Assembly (NCBI GenBank): GCA_025890175.1
Contig: JANPYM010000004.1
Span: forward strand, 186,001 to 250,000
Length of the DNA: 64,000 nt
Reading direction: 5' to 3'
Origin: Ciborinia camelliae
Lineage: Eukaryota > Ascomycota > Leotiomycetes > Helotiales > Sclerotiniaceae
In this document: piece by piece, positions 51,601 to 64,000 of the stretch
Numbering within the stretch: position 1 is the stretch's first letter
Layout of the letters: every line of letters starts with the position of its first letter
The notes under the pieces: generated by a model
Seen by the model: only the letters and a program-made list of their open reading frames with translations
What the model was told of the DNA's origin: nothing
Database searches by the model: none
Position numbers and translations under genes: made by a program

Positions 51601-52797
51601 ATATTTATTTTAAATTAAAAAAATCTTTTTACAAATTAAAATAAACATTTCGAATATAACAATTTATTATTTAAAATTTTTTAAAAAATATTAAATTAAT
51701 TTTATTATTTACAAATCCAAATCTTTTTATTAAAAAAAAAATATTGTTTTTGTTATATATTAATAATTTATTATTAATTAATAAATATACAAATATTAAT
51801 TTTATTAAAAAAAAAATTAATATTAAATAAAAATATAAGAATTTTAAATTAATATAAATATTTTTTAATATTCAAATCAAAAAAGATAAAAAATATTATA
51901 TTCTAAAAATTTATAATTTAATTTATATTAAAAAAATATTAAAAAAATTTGAAATTTACTTTTTTAATATTAAAAAAACTTTTTTATTTTTTAATATAAT
52001 AATATATAAAATTAATTTTAATAATTTATTTTTCAATAATAAAAAACTTTTTATTTTTAAATAATAAACTTTTATATTTATTTATTAAATATAATTTAAT
52101 TAAATATTTTTTTTATTATAAAACAATTTATAAAAATAATATAATTATTTGAAATATAATATTTTATATTTACAAAATATTTATTTTAATATATTATAAT
52201 AATTTTTTCCTTTAAAATTTTATATTTTTATTAAATATGTAGTATATATATTATATAAATAGACTAAAACTATATACAAAAACTGTAAAGTAGATAGAGG
52301 GTACTATATAATAAAGAAAGTTAAGCTACTTTAAATAATAAAATAGATCTCGATCATCCATATTACTATAATAAATATAATATAATAATATAATCTTTAA
52401 CAATTTTAATTATTTATAATAATTTTTTTCGAAATATATAATTTATATTAATTCAATATAAAACTTAAAATAATATTAAAAATCTATACAAAAAACTATT
52501 ATTATACAATATAAAAAAATAATTATTTAATTATTAATTAAATAAAAATCTATTTTTTAAAATATTATAAAAACAAAAATGATTATTACAAATAAAAATA
52601 TTAAGAAATTTGTATAAATAAAAAAGTTGATTATAAATTTAAAAGAATATATAAAGATAAAATTATTTGTTTTAATATTATTTATAAATAATAAAAACAA
52701 TATTAATTGAATTAAAAAAAACAAATTTTATAATAAAACTAAATATATTAATATTAGATAATATGATATTAAAAATAATATAATAAATAAAAATAAG
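48698..52797 (+). mobile_element. Partial Ty1/Copia retrotransposon in + orientation
   Basis: The 5' LTR is 48698-48849 (TGTTGAAGATCATATTCAC...TTTAATA), inserted into the LTR of the neighbouring minus-strand copy. The internal sequence follows the complete element: leader, gag-like start near 49000, and the reverse transcriptase end at about 51894-51980 (YNLIYIKKILKKFEIYFFN). It is interrupted at 52229-52402 by a reversed solo LTR and breaks off at about 52797 without a 3' LTR. It is RIP-degraded throughout. Confidence 0.75.
52229..52402 (-). mobile_element. Solo Copia LTR, 174 bp, TSD ATTTT
   Basis: It reads TATTAAATATGTAGTATA...AATCTTTAACA. ATTTT precedes (52224-52228) and follows (52403-52407). 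It lies inside the + strand Copia copy in opposite orientation. Confidence 0.85.
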
Positions 52798-54330
52798 CAA
52801 AAAAACACAAAAAAGTGAGCAAACTAAATTTTTGAAATACAATATATAATTTATATAAAATTTATTAAAAATCTTTTTTTTATATATTAATAAATATTAA
52901 AAAAATAATAATAATGATTATGTTATTAATATTATTGAAAAAAAAATTTAAAGAAATCTTTTGAATATATTTTTGTAGGAAAAAAAGTATAGGAATATAT
53001 CAATAATAAGATTTTTCTAATAATAATTATATAAAAAATAAATTAAATAATATTTATAGTTTAAAAAACAATCAAATATTTGTTGGACTTTTAATATTAA
53101 TTATTTTAAATTAATATAATAATTTTAAAAAATTAAATTAAAAAATTGGAAAAACTAAAAAAATCGAATTATATATAGATTTTTAATAAAAATTTAAAAA
53201 ATAAATTTAAATAATTTAAAAAAAAGATCAAGAAATTTAAAGTTTTATTAAATAAAAAAAATTATAATAATAACAAAGATAAAAAATATATACAAAAATT
53301 ATTAAAATAAATACAAGATTAATATATTATATCGATATATAAAAAATAATATTAAAATCGATATCTACAAAATCTTTTAATAATATTAAAATTATTTTAA
53401 ATAATATAAATTCCGAATTATATAAAAATTAAAACAATAAAAAAATTATTAAAACAATTAATTACAAAATATTTATTATTTAGATAAGAAATATAAATAA
53501 AATAATGAATATAAAATTTATTATTATAATAAAGACAAAAAAAAAATATAATATTTTTGTAAAAAATTATTAATAAATAAAAACATTCTTTTTATTAATA
53601 ATTAAAATAATATAATTAATAAATTAAATTATAATTTATAGAATTCGGATTAAGAATATAAAATTAAAAAAAAAACTTTAAAAAAATAAATTTTTAAAAC
53701 AAATTATTAGGGATAATAAAAAAATAGATTTAAAGATAGTATACTTCTTTTAATTTTGCAAATGTAATATTATCGAGAAGGTGATAATAATTATGGTATT
53801 TACTTTGAAAACCCTGGAGAAAGCGAACAAAACGCTAAACCATAGATTATATAATTTAGAGTAACTGATAATAAAACTTTACAATATTATTTATATATTT
53901 AACCACTATTACAATTACCAAAATCTAAACAAATATAGGTTTAATATATATATTAAAAAAATAATTTACAAATATTGTATTAAAAAGTATAAAATAAATA
54001 ATTGTAAGTATAAAAAAGTTATATATAAAAATAAATAAAAATATATTAATTATAAAAAAAATTATAAAGTATAAAATTGATTTATATATAAAATATTAAA
54101 CAAAAAATTTGAATATATTAAATAAATAATTCTTTTTATATTTATTTAATATATAATAAAAATATTGTATAAAAAAATTAAAGCAATTATTAAATAAATT
54201 TGTCCCGATTTTAATTTTGGATTTATAATATAAAGTAAAAAAAATTTGAAAATAAAATCGAATTAAAGAAAATTGAAAGATTATATAATAAATAGAAAAT
54301 GTTTCCGTTTTATAAAATTAAAAAAATTAT
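52798..54330 (+). mobile_element. LINE (Tad-like) ORF1 fossil, copy 2
   Basis: Same element as 18705-19960, starting at the same motif (ACACAAAAAAGTGAGCAAAC). From 53806 it reads MVFTLKTLEKANKTLNHRL, then Cys/Tyr-spaced knuckles (YNYQNLNKYRFN, YKYCIKKYKINNCKYK, INYKKNYKVYN). These correspond to the CCHC knuckles of Tad-type ORF1, with Cys turned into Tyr. It continues past the point (54055) where copy 1 is cut by an LTR. The right boundary is uncertain. Confidence 0.65.
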
Positions 54331-55411
54331 TTTTAATATTCGAATTAATATCGAAAATCATATTTTTGTAAAATATTATAATAAAAGATAATAATATTTT
54401 TTTAATATAGATATATTAATATATTAGGAATTTAATATATTATAATATAATATAAATAAATAAAAAATAATTATAACAATTTTATTAAATTTAATAAAAA
54501 TATAGAGATATTATATTATAATTATTTAAAAACTATAAAACAATTTTTTTAATAAAAATATTTATAATAATTTAAAATTTTAATATATAATATATAAATA
54601 ATAAAAAGGAATAAAAATTATAATATTTATTAATAAACAATTAAATATAAATAAATAAGAATTTGATAAATTTATAAAAAATTTATATTAAATTATTATA
54701 AAAACAAAAATTGAAAAAAAAAGGAAATATAAATAAACAATATTTATAATTTTATTTTGAAATAATTAAATAATTTTAATAAATTTTTTATAATATTGAT
54801 AATAAAATATAAATTAAATTAAAATATAAAATATTATATTATTTTTAAAAATTTTAATCTATATTATTTATATTGGAAAAAAGAAATAATATAATAATTC
54901 AAAATATTTATAAAACAATTTATTAATTTAAAAAAAAAAAAAAAAATTTTAAAAAAAAAAAGAATAGTTATATAGTATAAAAATAAAAGGATTTTTATAA
55001 TAAATTTAATTTGAATATCAAAAATATTATTGAGTATAATATATAATTATAAAATAAACAATAAAATAAATTATAAGTTTAATTATTATCTAATATTAAT
55101 TTATTTAAATGTAATAATGAATAAATATATACTTTTAATAAAATTTAATTGAAATATAATAAATAAAAAAGGATTTAAAAAAAGCTTAAAAAACCTAATT
55201 TTTAAATTTTAATTGTTATAAAATAAAAAAAAGATAAATTTGTTTGTTAATAATATTCAATATTGTTTTTAGAAAGCTTATATAGATAATATATAGAAAT
55301 CAAATTATTTTATATATTTTAAATTATATTAAATATTTTAATATAATATTTTTATAAAAAAAATAAGATTTTTATAATAAAAACTTATTAAAACAAATAT
55401 TTAAAAAATTT
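54331..55411. other. RIP-degraded AT-rich block
   Basis: No recognisable frame. It may be further LINE sequence downstream of ORF1. Confidence 0.4.
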
Positions 55412-55416
55412 AATAT

Positions 55417-58400
55417 TATTGAACACGTAGTATGTTGTATGAGTGTATTAAAGTTATGTATAGGAATTATAAAGTAGGTAGAGGGTATTGTACAATAGAG
55501 GAAGCTAAGCTATATTAGGAGGTGGGGTAGATCTCAATTACTATAGTGAATATAATTTTTAATATTCTTTTTATAATTAATGATTATTGAATTAAATTAT
55601 ATTTTAGGCTTTGTTAACTTCTACAGCAGTTTACAATTGTAATATTTATTTTTTTATAAAATTTAATCATTTCGTATTATATGATATAATTATGTTATAG
55701 TATAAAAGTATCTAAATTACTTTTTTTTTATATTTAAGTTTATTTCAATATAATAAGTGAAAAAATTGATCGGGGTTAATTGTTTAATTAAAATGTTCAC
55801 AATTTAATTAGTATTAATTATTTAAAATACTTTAAATTTATTTCTATTCATTATATTATTTTTGATGTAATATTACTTGATGTTTATATATTTGATTTTA
55901 TTGTAAAATTTTTTTTTTTTAATTTAATCGATATCGTTTTTGTTATTTATAAATAACGTTAAAATAAACGATTTTATTTTTATATATTTTTTTAAATTTG
56001 TAATTAATTTTTTTATTTATATAAGTTTTTTAATATTTTTATTTGTAATAATTATTTTCGTTTTTATAATGTTTTGAAAAATGGATTTTTGTTTGGTTGA
56101 TAATCAAATAATCATTTTTTTATAATATATAATAATAATTTTTTGTATAAATTTTTAATGTTATTTTAAATTTTATATTGAATTAATATAAATTATATAT
56201 TTCGAAGAAAATTGTTATAAATAATTAAAATATAGAATTTCAAAAGAAAAGATTTTTGCAATATATTAAAATAAATGTTTTGTAAATATAAAATATTGTA
56301 TTCTGGATAATTATATTATTTTTGCAAATTGTTTTAGGGTAAAAAAAATATTCGATTGAGTTATATTAAATAAATAAATATAAAAGTTTATTATTTAAAA
56401 ATAAAATTTTTTTTTATTATTAAAAAATAAATTATTTAAATTAATATTATAAATTATTATTTCGAAAGGTAAAAAAGTTTTTTTGATATTAAAAAAAATA
56501 AATTTTAAATTTTTTTAATATTTTTTTAATATAAATCAAATTATAAATTTTTAAAATATAATATTTTTTATTTTTTTTAATTTAAATTTCAAAAAATATT
56601 TGAATTAATTTAAAATTTTTATATTTTTATTTAATATTAATTCTTTTTTTAATAAAATCAATATTTGTATATTTATTCATTAATAATAAATTATTAATGT
56701 ATAATAAAAAAAATATTTTTTTTTAATAAAAAAATTCGGATTTATAAATATTAAAATTAATTTAATATTTTTCAAAAAATCTTAAATAATAAATTATTAT
56801 ATTCAAAATATTTATTTTAATTTATAAAAAAACTTTTTCAATTTAAAATAAATGTTTGAATTTTTTTTTAATATTTTTATAATTTTTAAAATTTTTTTTT
56901 TGAAAAAATAAGATATTTTTATTAAGATTTTAATATTAATTAATTTATTATTTAAAAATATTATATTAATGTTTATATTATTAATTTTAAAATCTTTAAT
57001 GGTAATTTTTGTTAATATAATTTATAATGTAAAGTATTTATTAATTTTTGTAAATATTTTTTTGAAATTAATATTTTTTTATTAAAAATAATTTTTGATT
57101 ATAAACTATATTTTTTTTTTAATAATTTATTTAAATTAATTTAATTTATTTTTTAAAATTTATTTAAAAATTATTAAATTTTTTTTTTTGAAATTATTTA
57201 AAAAATTTCGAAAATATTATTTTTTTGCAAATTTTTTAATTTAAATTTAATAATAAATATTTATATTAAAATATTTTTTTGTATAACATTTTTAAGATTT
57301 ATTATTTTAATTAATATTTTTATATAAATTAATTTTTTAATATTATTAATATCAATTTTCAAAATTTTGTTTTATTAAATAATTTAATTATTAAAAATTC
57401 TTTTTAAACTTTTTTTTATAAAAATTAGATTTTAATTAAATTTTTTATTTTGTAAAATAATTAAAAAAATAATATTATTTTTTTTTTTTTTTAAAAAACT
57501 TTTTATTTAAAATAATAAGTTTTTTTTTTGTTTATATTAAATATAAAAATTTGTAGGTTTGTATTAAACTGTTTTTTATTTGAAATTTTTTTAAATGAAA
57601 AATTATATTTATTAAAATTAATATTTATAATTTTAATAATTTTTTTGAAAAATAAATTGAGGAGTAAATAAATATAATATTTTTTTATTTTTTATAAAAA
57701 TATAATTTTTTTTAATATTTTTGATTAAAATTTTTTTATTAATTTTTTTAAATATTATAGATTTTGAATAAATGTTTTATAGTTGAAAATTCGAAATTTT
57801 AAAAAATTAAATAATTTATTATGATATATTTTGAAAAAAGTAATTATAAATAAAAATAAATTAATATTTTTAAATAAAAATGTATAAATAAAAAATTGTT
57901 TTATTAATCAAACAATATATTTTATAATAATTTTTTATTAATCAATTTTTAAATTAATTTGAGATAATAAGTTTAAAAATCAAATATTAATATTTTGTAT
58001 TTTTTTTTTATAATATTGTTTATTAAATGTTTTTTGGAAAAAAAAGGTTTGAATTATTAATTAATTTTTTTAAACTTTTTTTTAAAAATAAATATCAAAC
58101 TTTTTTTTTTTTATTAATTTGTATAATTATAATTTTTAAATCAGATTTTTTTTTAATTATTTGAAATAATTTTGATAATATTGGAATTATAATTATAACT
58201 CTTTTATTTGAAATATATCAAATTTAATTAATTTAAGTTATATTATTAATAATAATAATAAAATATTAATTTTTAATTAAAGAGATTAATTATATTTTAA
58301 AAGAATTATAATAAATTTAATAAAATTTGATAAATATATAAATAATAATATATTTATTAAAATACTTTTTTATTTGTTTTATAAAATAAAATTTATAGGT

Positions 58401-60077
58401 TTTTTATTCCTTAATTTTAATTCTTTTATCGAATTTGAAATCAATTATATATTTTTTAAATTAATTTAATTAATCATAATTCAAATATTTAAAATATTTG
58501 TAAATAAATTTTATAAATATTTTATTTAAATTTATATTTTTATTATATATAATCAAAACAAATTGTTAAAAAATATATAAGCTTTTCGATTTTTTAATAA
58601 TAAAATATAATTGATCGAATTTTTAATATAATATAAAATTGTTTTTAAATATAATTTTATAATTAAAGTTTGTAAATAAATTAATAAAAATAAAATAAAT
58701 AAAATTAAATTTAAATATAAATTATATATTAAATAATATTATTATTTTAATTTTAGTTTTTTTAAAAATAATATTTTTAATAAAAAAGTTATTAATTATT
58801 TTTATATTTTTAAAAATTAATTAATATTAAATATATTTTAAATTATTAAATTGTTTAATAAAATATTAAAAAATATCGAAATTAAATATTTATTTAATTA
58901 AATTAATTATATATATAATTAAATCAAAATAAATAACATTATTATATTAATTATTAATAAAACTAATTTTAATATTTTTGTTTTTATTTTTGTTTTTTTT
59001 ATTAATAAATTTTTTATTATTATTTTTAATATTTTTTTAAGTTTTTATTAAAAAACAATAATTTTTTTAATAATATTTTATTTTTAAATAAAAACAATAT
59101 TGATTTTTAATAATTTTATTAATTTTATTTTTGAAATTATTATTATTTTTATTTCAATTATTTTATTTAAAATTATTATAATTATTATAATCCCGGAATT
59201 TATTATATTATTCTTCTTTATTATATTTACATTATAATTTTTAATTATTAATAATATTTATTATTATTATTATAATTGGTTTTTTTATTATTATAAAAAT
59301 AATTATAATATTTTGAAAAAAGAAATCGAAATTGAGAATAAATATTTTCATTTATTATTATTTAAATAATTCAAAAATTTTAATTAAAAATTATTGAAAG
59401 ATTTTTTTGTTATTAATAATTTGAATATTAAAAAAAATTTATTATTAAAAATAAAAAAATTGTTTAAGAAATTAATAAAGTAATTAGGTTTTAAAATCGA
59501 ATTTAATATAATAAAATTGTTTTTTGATTTTTATAATAAATTATAAATATATTGAATTATTATTTTTTTTTAATATTTTTTATATATTAATAATATTAAA
59601 ATTTTAAATAAAAGATATTAAAATTAAATAATATATATTATTAATGTTAAAATTTAAAATCGATAAAATATAATTACAATATTTTTTATAATCATTAAAT
59701 AGATTTTTGTTATTTAAAATATTTAATTTCTTTTTAATGTTTTTTATGATATTAATAATTTTTGTAAAAATTAATATTAAAAAAATCAAATCTTTAAATT
59801 CGTTTTAATTATTGTTTTTAAATATAATTATTTTTCTTTATTTCGTAACAACGAAAAAAGAATTAAAAAAAATTGTATTCAAGCTTGATATAATTATTGA
59901 TAAAATACAATTATATAAACTTTATAATTTATTGAACATATAGTATATTGTATAAATATATTAAAATTATATATAAAAATTGTAAAATAAATAAAAAGTA
60001 TTGTATAATAAAGAAAGCTAAGTTATATTAAGAGGTGGGGTAGACCTCGGTCATTATAGTGAATATGATCTTCAACA
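55417..60077 (-). mobile_element. Complete Ty1/Copia LTR retrotransposon, 4.66 kb, TSD AATAT
   Basis: It has two LTRs of equal length (55417-55564 and 59930-60077, 148 bp each) in the same orientation and AATAT at both outer edges (55412-55416, 60078-60082). On the minus strand the order is 5' LTR, leader, a gag-like start (61-codon frame 59789-59604), a long decayed pol, a purine run (ATAAAAAG) and the 3' LTR. The reverse transcriptase remnant seen in the sister copies falls near 56500. The 4.36-kb internal region suits a single gag-pol polyprotein. C-to-T and G-to-A changes have destroyed every long frame, so it is dead. The two LTRs differ at several sites, again mostly transitions. Confidence 0.88.
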
Positions 60078-60082
60078 AATAT

Positions 60083-60557
60083 AAATATAATAAAATATAT
60101 AAACTAAAAAAAAAATTATAAAATACAAAATAATTAAATATTTTTGATTATATATTTTAATTATAATAAAAAAAAAACAAAATTTAAAATTTTAAAAAAA
60201 AAATTAAAAAAAAATAAAAGTATATACTTTATATTTTTAAAAAATAAATAAATTTTTAATATTATAAATATTTGTATAACTATAAAAAAATTTAAAAAAT
60301 ATAAAGTTCTAAAGTTTTTCAAAATAATTAATTTTATATTTAATAAAGCTTTAAATATAATAAAAAAGTATTATTTATATTTATTTAATATATATATAAC
60401 AATAAAATATTATTTAAAGAATTTTAAAAAAGCGAAAACTATAATATTATTAAAATTTAATAAAAAAAAAGATAAGGTTTAAAAATATAAATTAATAATT
60501 TTTTTAAATATTTTCGAAAAGTTTTTTAAAAAAATAATAATAATAAAATTATTAAAA
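60083..60557. other. AT-rich stretch, no gene
   Basis: Very AT-rich with short frames only. No element ends are recognised. Confidence 0.5.
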
Positions 60558-60700
60558 ACGAGCTTTGAGTACGGCCGCTCGGGCCTACCAATAATAATAG
60601 CCTTCGCCATAGGCTCGGCTATTATTATTGGCTACGGCCCTTCACGACCTCCCTCGCAGCTCGTCTGCCGGAGGCTATCAGATACCTAATCTGGTAATAT
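60558..60700. other. GC-retaining island with a 63-bp hairpin insertion
   Basis: It contains the reverse complement of the 29-bp block at 15148-15176, split into 60558-60576 and 60640-60649. Between them is a 63-bp insert with perfect 15-bp inverted arms (CCAATAATAATAGCC at 60588-60602, GGCTATTATTATTGG at 60617-60631). TACGGCC stands at 60570-60576 and again at 60633-60639. The sequence is not RIP-mutated. The element type is unknown to me. Confidence 0.7.
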
Positions 60701-60738
60701 TGAAGCTATTCGCAAAATTCGCTTTTTTTTTGAAATAA

Positions 60739-61132
60739 AATAATTAATAAAATAATTAATAAAATAATTAACAAAATAATTAACAAAATAATTAACAAAA
60801 TAATTATCAAAATAATTAACAAAATAATTAATAAAATAATTAACAAAATAATTAATAAAATAATTAACAAAATAATTAATAAAATAATTAACAAAATAAT
60901 TAATAAAATAATTAACAAAATAATTAACAAAATAATTAACAAAATAATTAATAAAATAATTAATAAAATAATTAATAAAATAATTAATAAAATAATTAAT
61001 AAAATAATTAATAAAATAATTAATAAAATAATTAATAAAATAATTAATAAAATAATTAATAAAATAATTAATAAAATAATTAATAAAATAATTAATCAAA
61101 TAATTAATAAAATAATTAATAAAATAATTAAT
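60739..61132. repeat. 12-bp tandem array (ATTAAYAAAATA), about 33 copies
   Basis: Units alternate between ATTAACAAAATA (left half) and ATTAATAAAATA, with one ATTATC variant and the right half all T. The variable base is the C of a CpA. The array is open on the minus strand (NYFI/NYFV repeats), a by-product of the unit length. Confidence 0.95.
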
Positions 61133-61232
61133 TCTTTTAAAAATAAAATAGAATTATTAATTATTATTTTTAAAATTTATATAAATTTTTAACTTTTTTT
61201 TCTTTTTCTATTTTTTTTTAATTCTTTTTAAT

Positions 61233-61669
61233 TATATATTTATATTTATATTTATATTTATATTTATATTTATATTTATATTTATATTTATATTTATATT
61301 TATATTTATATTTATATTTATATTTATATTTATATTTATATTTATATTTATATTTATATTTATATTTATATTTATATTTATATTTATATTTATATTTATA
61401 TTTATATTTATATTTATATTTATATTTATATTTATATTTATATTTATATTTATATTTATATTTATATTTATATTTATATTTATATTTATATTTATATTTA
61501 TATTTATATTTATATTTATATTTATATTTATATTTATATTTATATTTATATTTATATTTATATTTATATTTATATTTATATTTATATTTATATTTATATT
61601 TATATTTATATTTATATTTATATTTATATTTATATTTATATTTATATTTATATTTATATTTATATTTAG
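61233..61669. repeat. 6-bp tandem array (TATATT), about 73 copies
   Basis: A pure hexanucleotide array that ends in TTTAGTATATTTATATTTC. Confidence 0.97.
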
Positions 61670-61699
61670 TATATTTATATTTCTGTATTCAAGTTATTT

Positions 61700-62600
61700 T
61701 TTAACCTTTTTTATTAATTCTTTTTATTAAATTCTTTATTCATTTTTTTAATAATCTTTTTATAAATCTTTTTATTAACCTTTTTTATTCATTTTTTTAT
61801 TAACCTTTTTTATTAACTTTTTTATAAATTTCTTTATTACTCTTTTTATTCATTTTTTTAATAATTCTTTTAATAATTTTTTTAATAATTCTTTTATAAA
61901 TCATTTTAATAATCTTTTTTATTAACTTCTTTTATTAATCCTTTTATAAATCATTTTATTAATCATTTTATTAATCATTTTATTAATCATTTTATTAATC
62001 TTTTTATTAATTTCATTTCTTAATCTTTTTTATTAATCTTTTTTATTAATCTTTTTTATTAATCTTTTTTATTAATCTTTTTTATTAATTTTTTTTATTA
62101 ATCTTTTTATTAATCTTTTTTATTAATTTTTTTTATTAATCTTTTTATTAATCTTTTTTATTAATCTTTTTTATTAATCTTTTTTATTAATTTTTTTATT
62201 AATCTTTTTATTAATTTCATTTCTTAATCTTTTTTATTAATCTTTTTTATTAATCTTTTTTATTAATCTTTTTTATTAATCTTTTTTATTAATTTTTTTT
62301 ATTAATCTTTTTATTAATCTTTTTTATTAATTTTTTTTATTAATCTTTTTATTAATCTTTTTTATTAATCTTTTTTATTAATCTTTTTTATTAATTTTTT
62401 TATTAATCTTTTTATTAATCTTTTTATTAATCTTTTTATTAATCTTTTTATTAATCTTTTTATTAATCTTTTTATTAATCTTTTTATTAATCTTTTTATT
62501 AATCTTTTTATTAATTTTTTTTATTAATCTTTTTTATTAATCTTTTTTATTAATTTTTTTTATTAATTTTTTTTATTAATTTTTTTTATTAATTATTTTT
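61700..62600. repeat. T-rich 12-14-bp satellite with a higher-order unit
   Basis: Variants of CTTTTTTATTAAT repeat from about 61700, becoming regular from 61930. The diagnostic block TTAATTTCATTTCTTAAT occurs near 62008 and again about 204 bp later, near 62212, followed by the same series of unit variants. This indicates a segmental duplication inside the array. Confidence 0.85.
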
Positions 62601-62705
62601 TTAATTATTTTTTATTAATATTTAAATTTTGTTTTTTAATTCTTCTTTTTATTAATTATTTATTATTTTTTTTATTATTTTTAAAATTTATATAATTCTT
62701 ATTTT
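62601..62705. other. Short AT spacer between arrays
   Basis: AT-rich spacer without features. Confidence 0.4.
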
Positions 62706-62852
<147 letters not shown>

Positions 62853-62866
62853 TATTTATTTATTTA

Positions 62867-63158
<292 letters not shown>

Positions 63159-64000
63159 TTAATTATAGTTTTTATATTATTTTATAAATATCATATACTT
63201 TTTAAAAAAAAAATTTAATTAATGTTTTCGTATAAATCTACATACTTTTAAATCACTCAATCAGTATCCGTTTTGCATAACTTAAAAAAAAAATGTTAAT
63301 CAAAATCAAAAAAACTTTAATAATAAATTTTTTAATAATTACAAATTATATAAATATAAAAATTATATTATTAAAAAGTTTACAATTGAATTAATAAACT
63401 TATTAATTTGAATTATAGTTTATATATTTCTATATACTTATTGTGTTGAATAATACTTTTTATTTAAATGTTTCTTGATTTTGATATTCCCGCACAGATT
63501 TTTACATACTTTTTTCAGTCAATCTGTATTAATCAATTCCAGGGCTTACATAATCAATTTAGTGTTTTAAAATATGTATGTTAGAGAAGAGAAGAGATAA
63601 TAATAAAAAATATATATTTTTAAATTATTAAATAAAGGTATAATTTTATTATAATATTTTGAAAATATTAGAATTTTTAATTAAACAAATTTATATAATT
63701 TGGAATTAGTTTTTGAAATATATAACAAATATATTTAATTTAAATATATTAAAAATATTTAATAATATATTATATTTTAAATTAATATATATTTTATATA
63801 TAAAAAATATTTTTATATAAATAATACAATTTATAAAACGTTTTTTAAATAATAAAACAAATAATATTATAATTAATAATTATATAAATTTATAATAATT
63901 AATATTTAATAAAATATTATAAAGATTATTAATTAATTTAATATTATTTTTATTTTATAATAACAAATTAATTAAAATATATATATTAATAAAACAAATA
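63159..64000. other. AT-rich right end of the window
   Basis: Mostly RIP-degraded. Bases 63475-63595 are less mutated (GATATTCCCGCACAG, CAGTCAATCTG, TTCCAGGGCTTAC) but carry no frame that I recognise. Confidence 0.4.

Noticed and set aside
60686..61099. Minus-strand frame with NYFI/NYFV repeats
   Set aside because: By-product of the 12-bp array.

Overview
The window comes from a filamentous ascomycete. It has short introns with GT..AG ends and CTAAT/CTGAC-like branch sites, pyrimidine-rich 5' leaders, and a huge AT-rich block in which mobile elements have decayed in the way expected of repeat-induced point mutation (RIP: C-to-T, mainly at CpA, on both strands). Leotiomycetes (Botrytis/Sclerotinia/Monilinia-like) is my guess from the feel of the proteins; I could not test it.

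The window has two parts with a sharp border near 13.2 kb. Bases 1-13,030 have balanced composition and hold two intact genes in tail-to-tail arrangement: an intronless 473-residue protein of unknown function (1783-3204, +) and a four-exon gene for a ~1740-residue protein with a RasGAP-like N-terminal half (9444-4007, -). A purine-rich (+ strand) intergenic region and a 12-bp tandem array follow. Then comes the dead remnant of a drug-efflux-type MFS transporter (about 11514-13029), broken by frameshifts and stops but with its introns still recognisable.

Bases 13,160-64,000 hold no intact gene. I read this part as a layered graveyard of elements. (1) Two TA-flanked MITE-like elements. (2) A Ty1/Copia family with 148-185 bp LTRs (TGTTGAA...TTCAACA): one complete copy with matching target-site duplications (55417-60077), three partial copies (about 15551-18700, 45530-48697, 48698-52797), a 5' fragment (19961-22128) and several solo LTRs, including one LTR nested inside another. 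(3) Solo LTRs of other families with GC-rich CACGTG cores. (4) Fossils of Tad-type LINEs (ORF1 twice, ORF2 once). (5) Long pure simple arrays at 15.3, 22.1-23.75 and 60.7-63.2 kb. A 10-base N gap lies inside a poly-A run at 38555.

The genes show no common pathway. The most informative content is the insertion stratigraphy: empty-site comparisons, target-site duplications, and differences in RIP load between solo LTRs and full elements. The block could be a RIP-silenced heterochromatic island or a centromere; sequence alone cannot decide. I found no CRISPR array, rRNA or tRNA, and no coherent new gene system.
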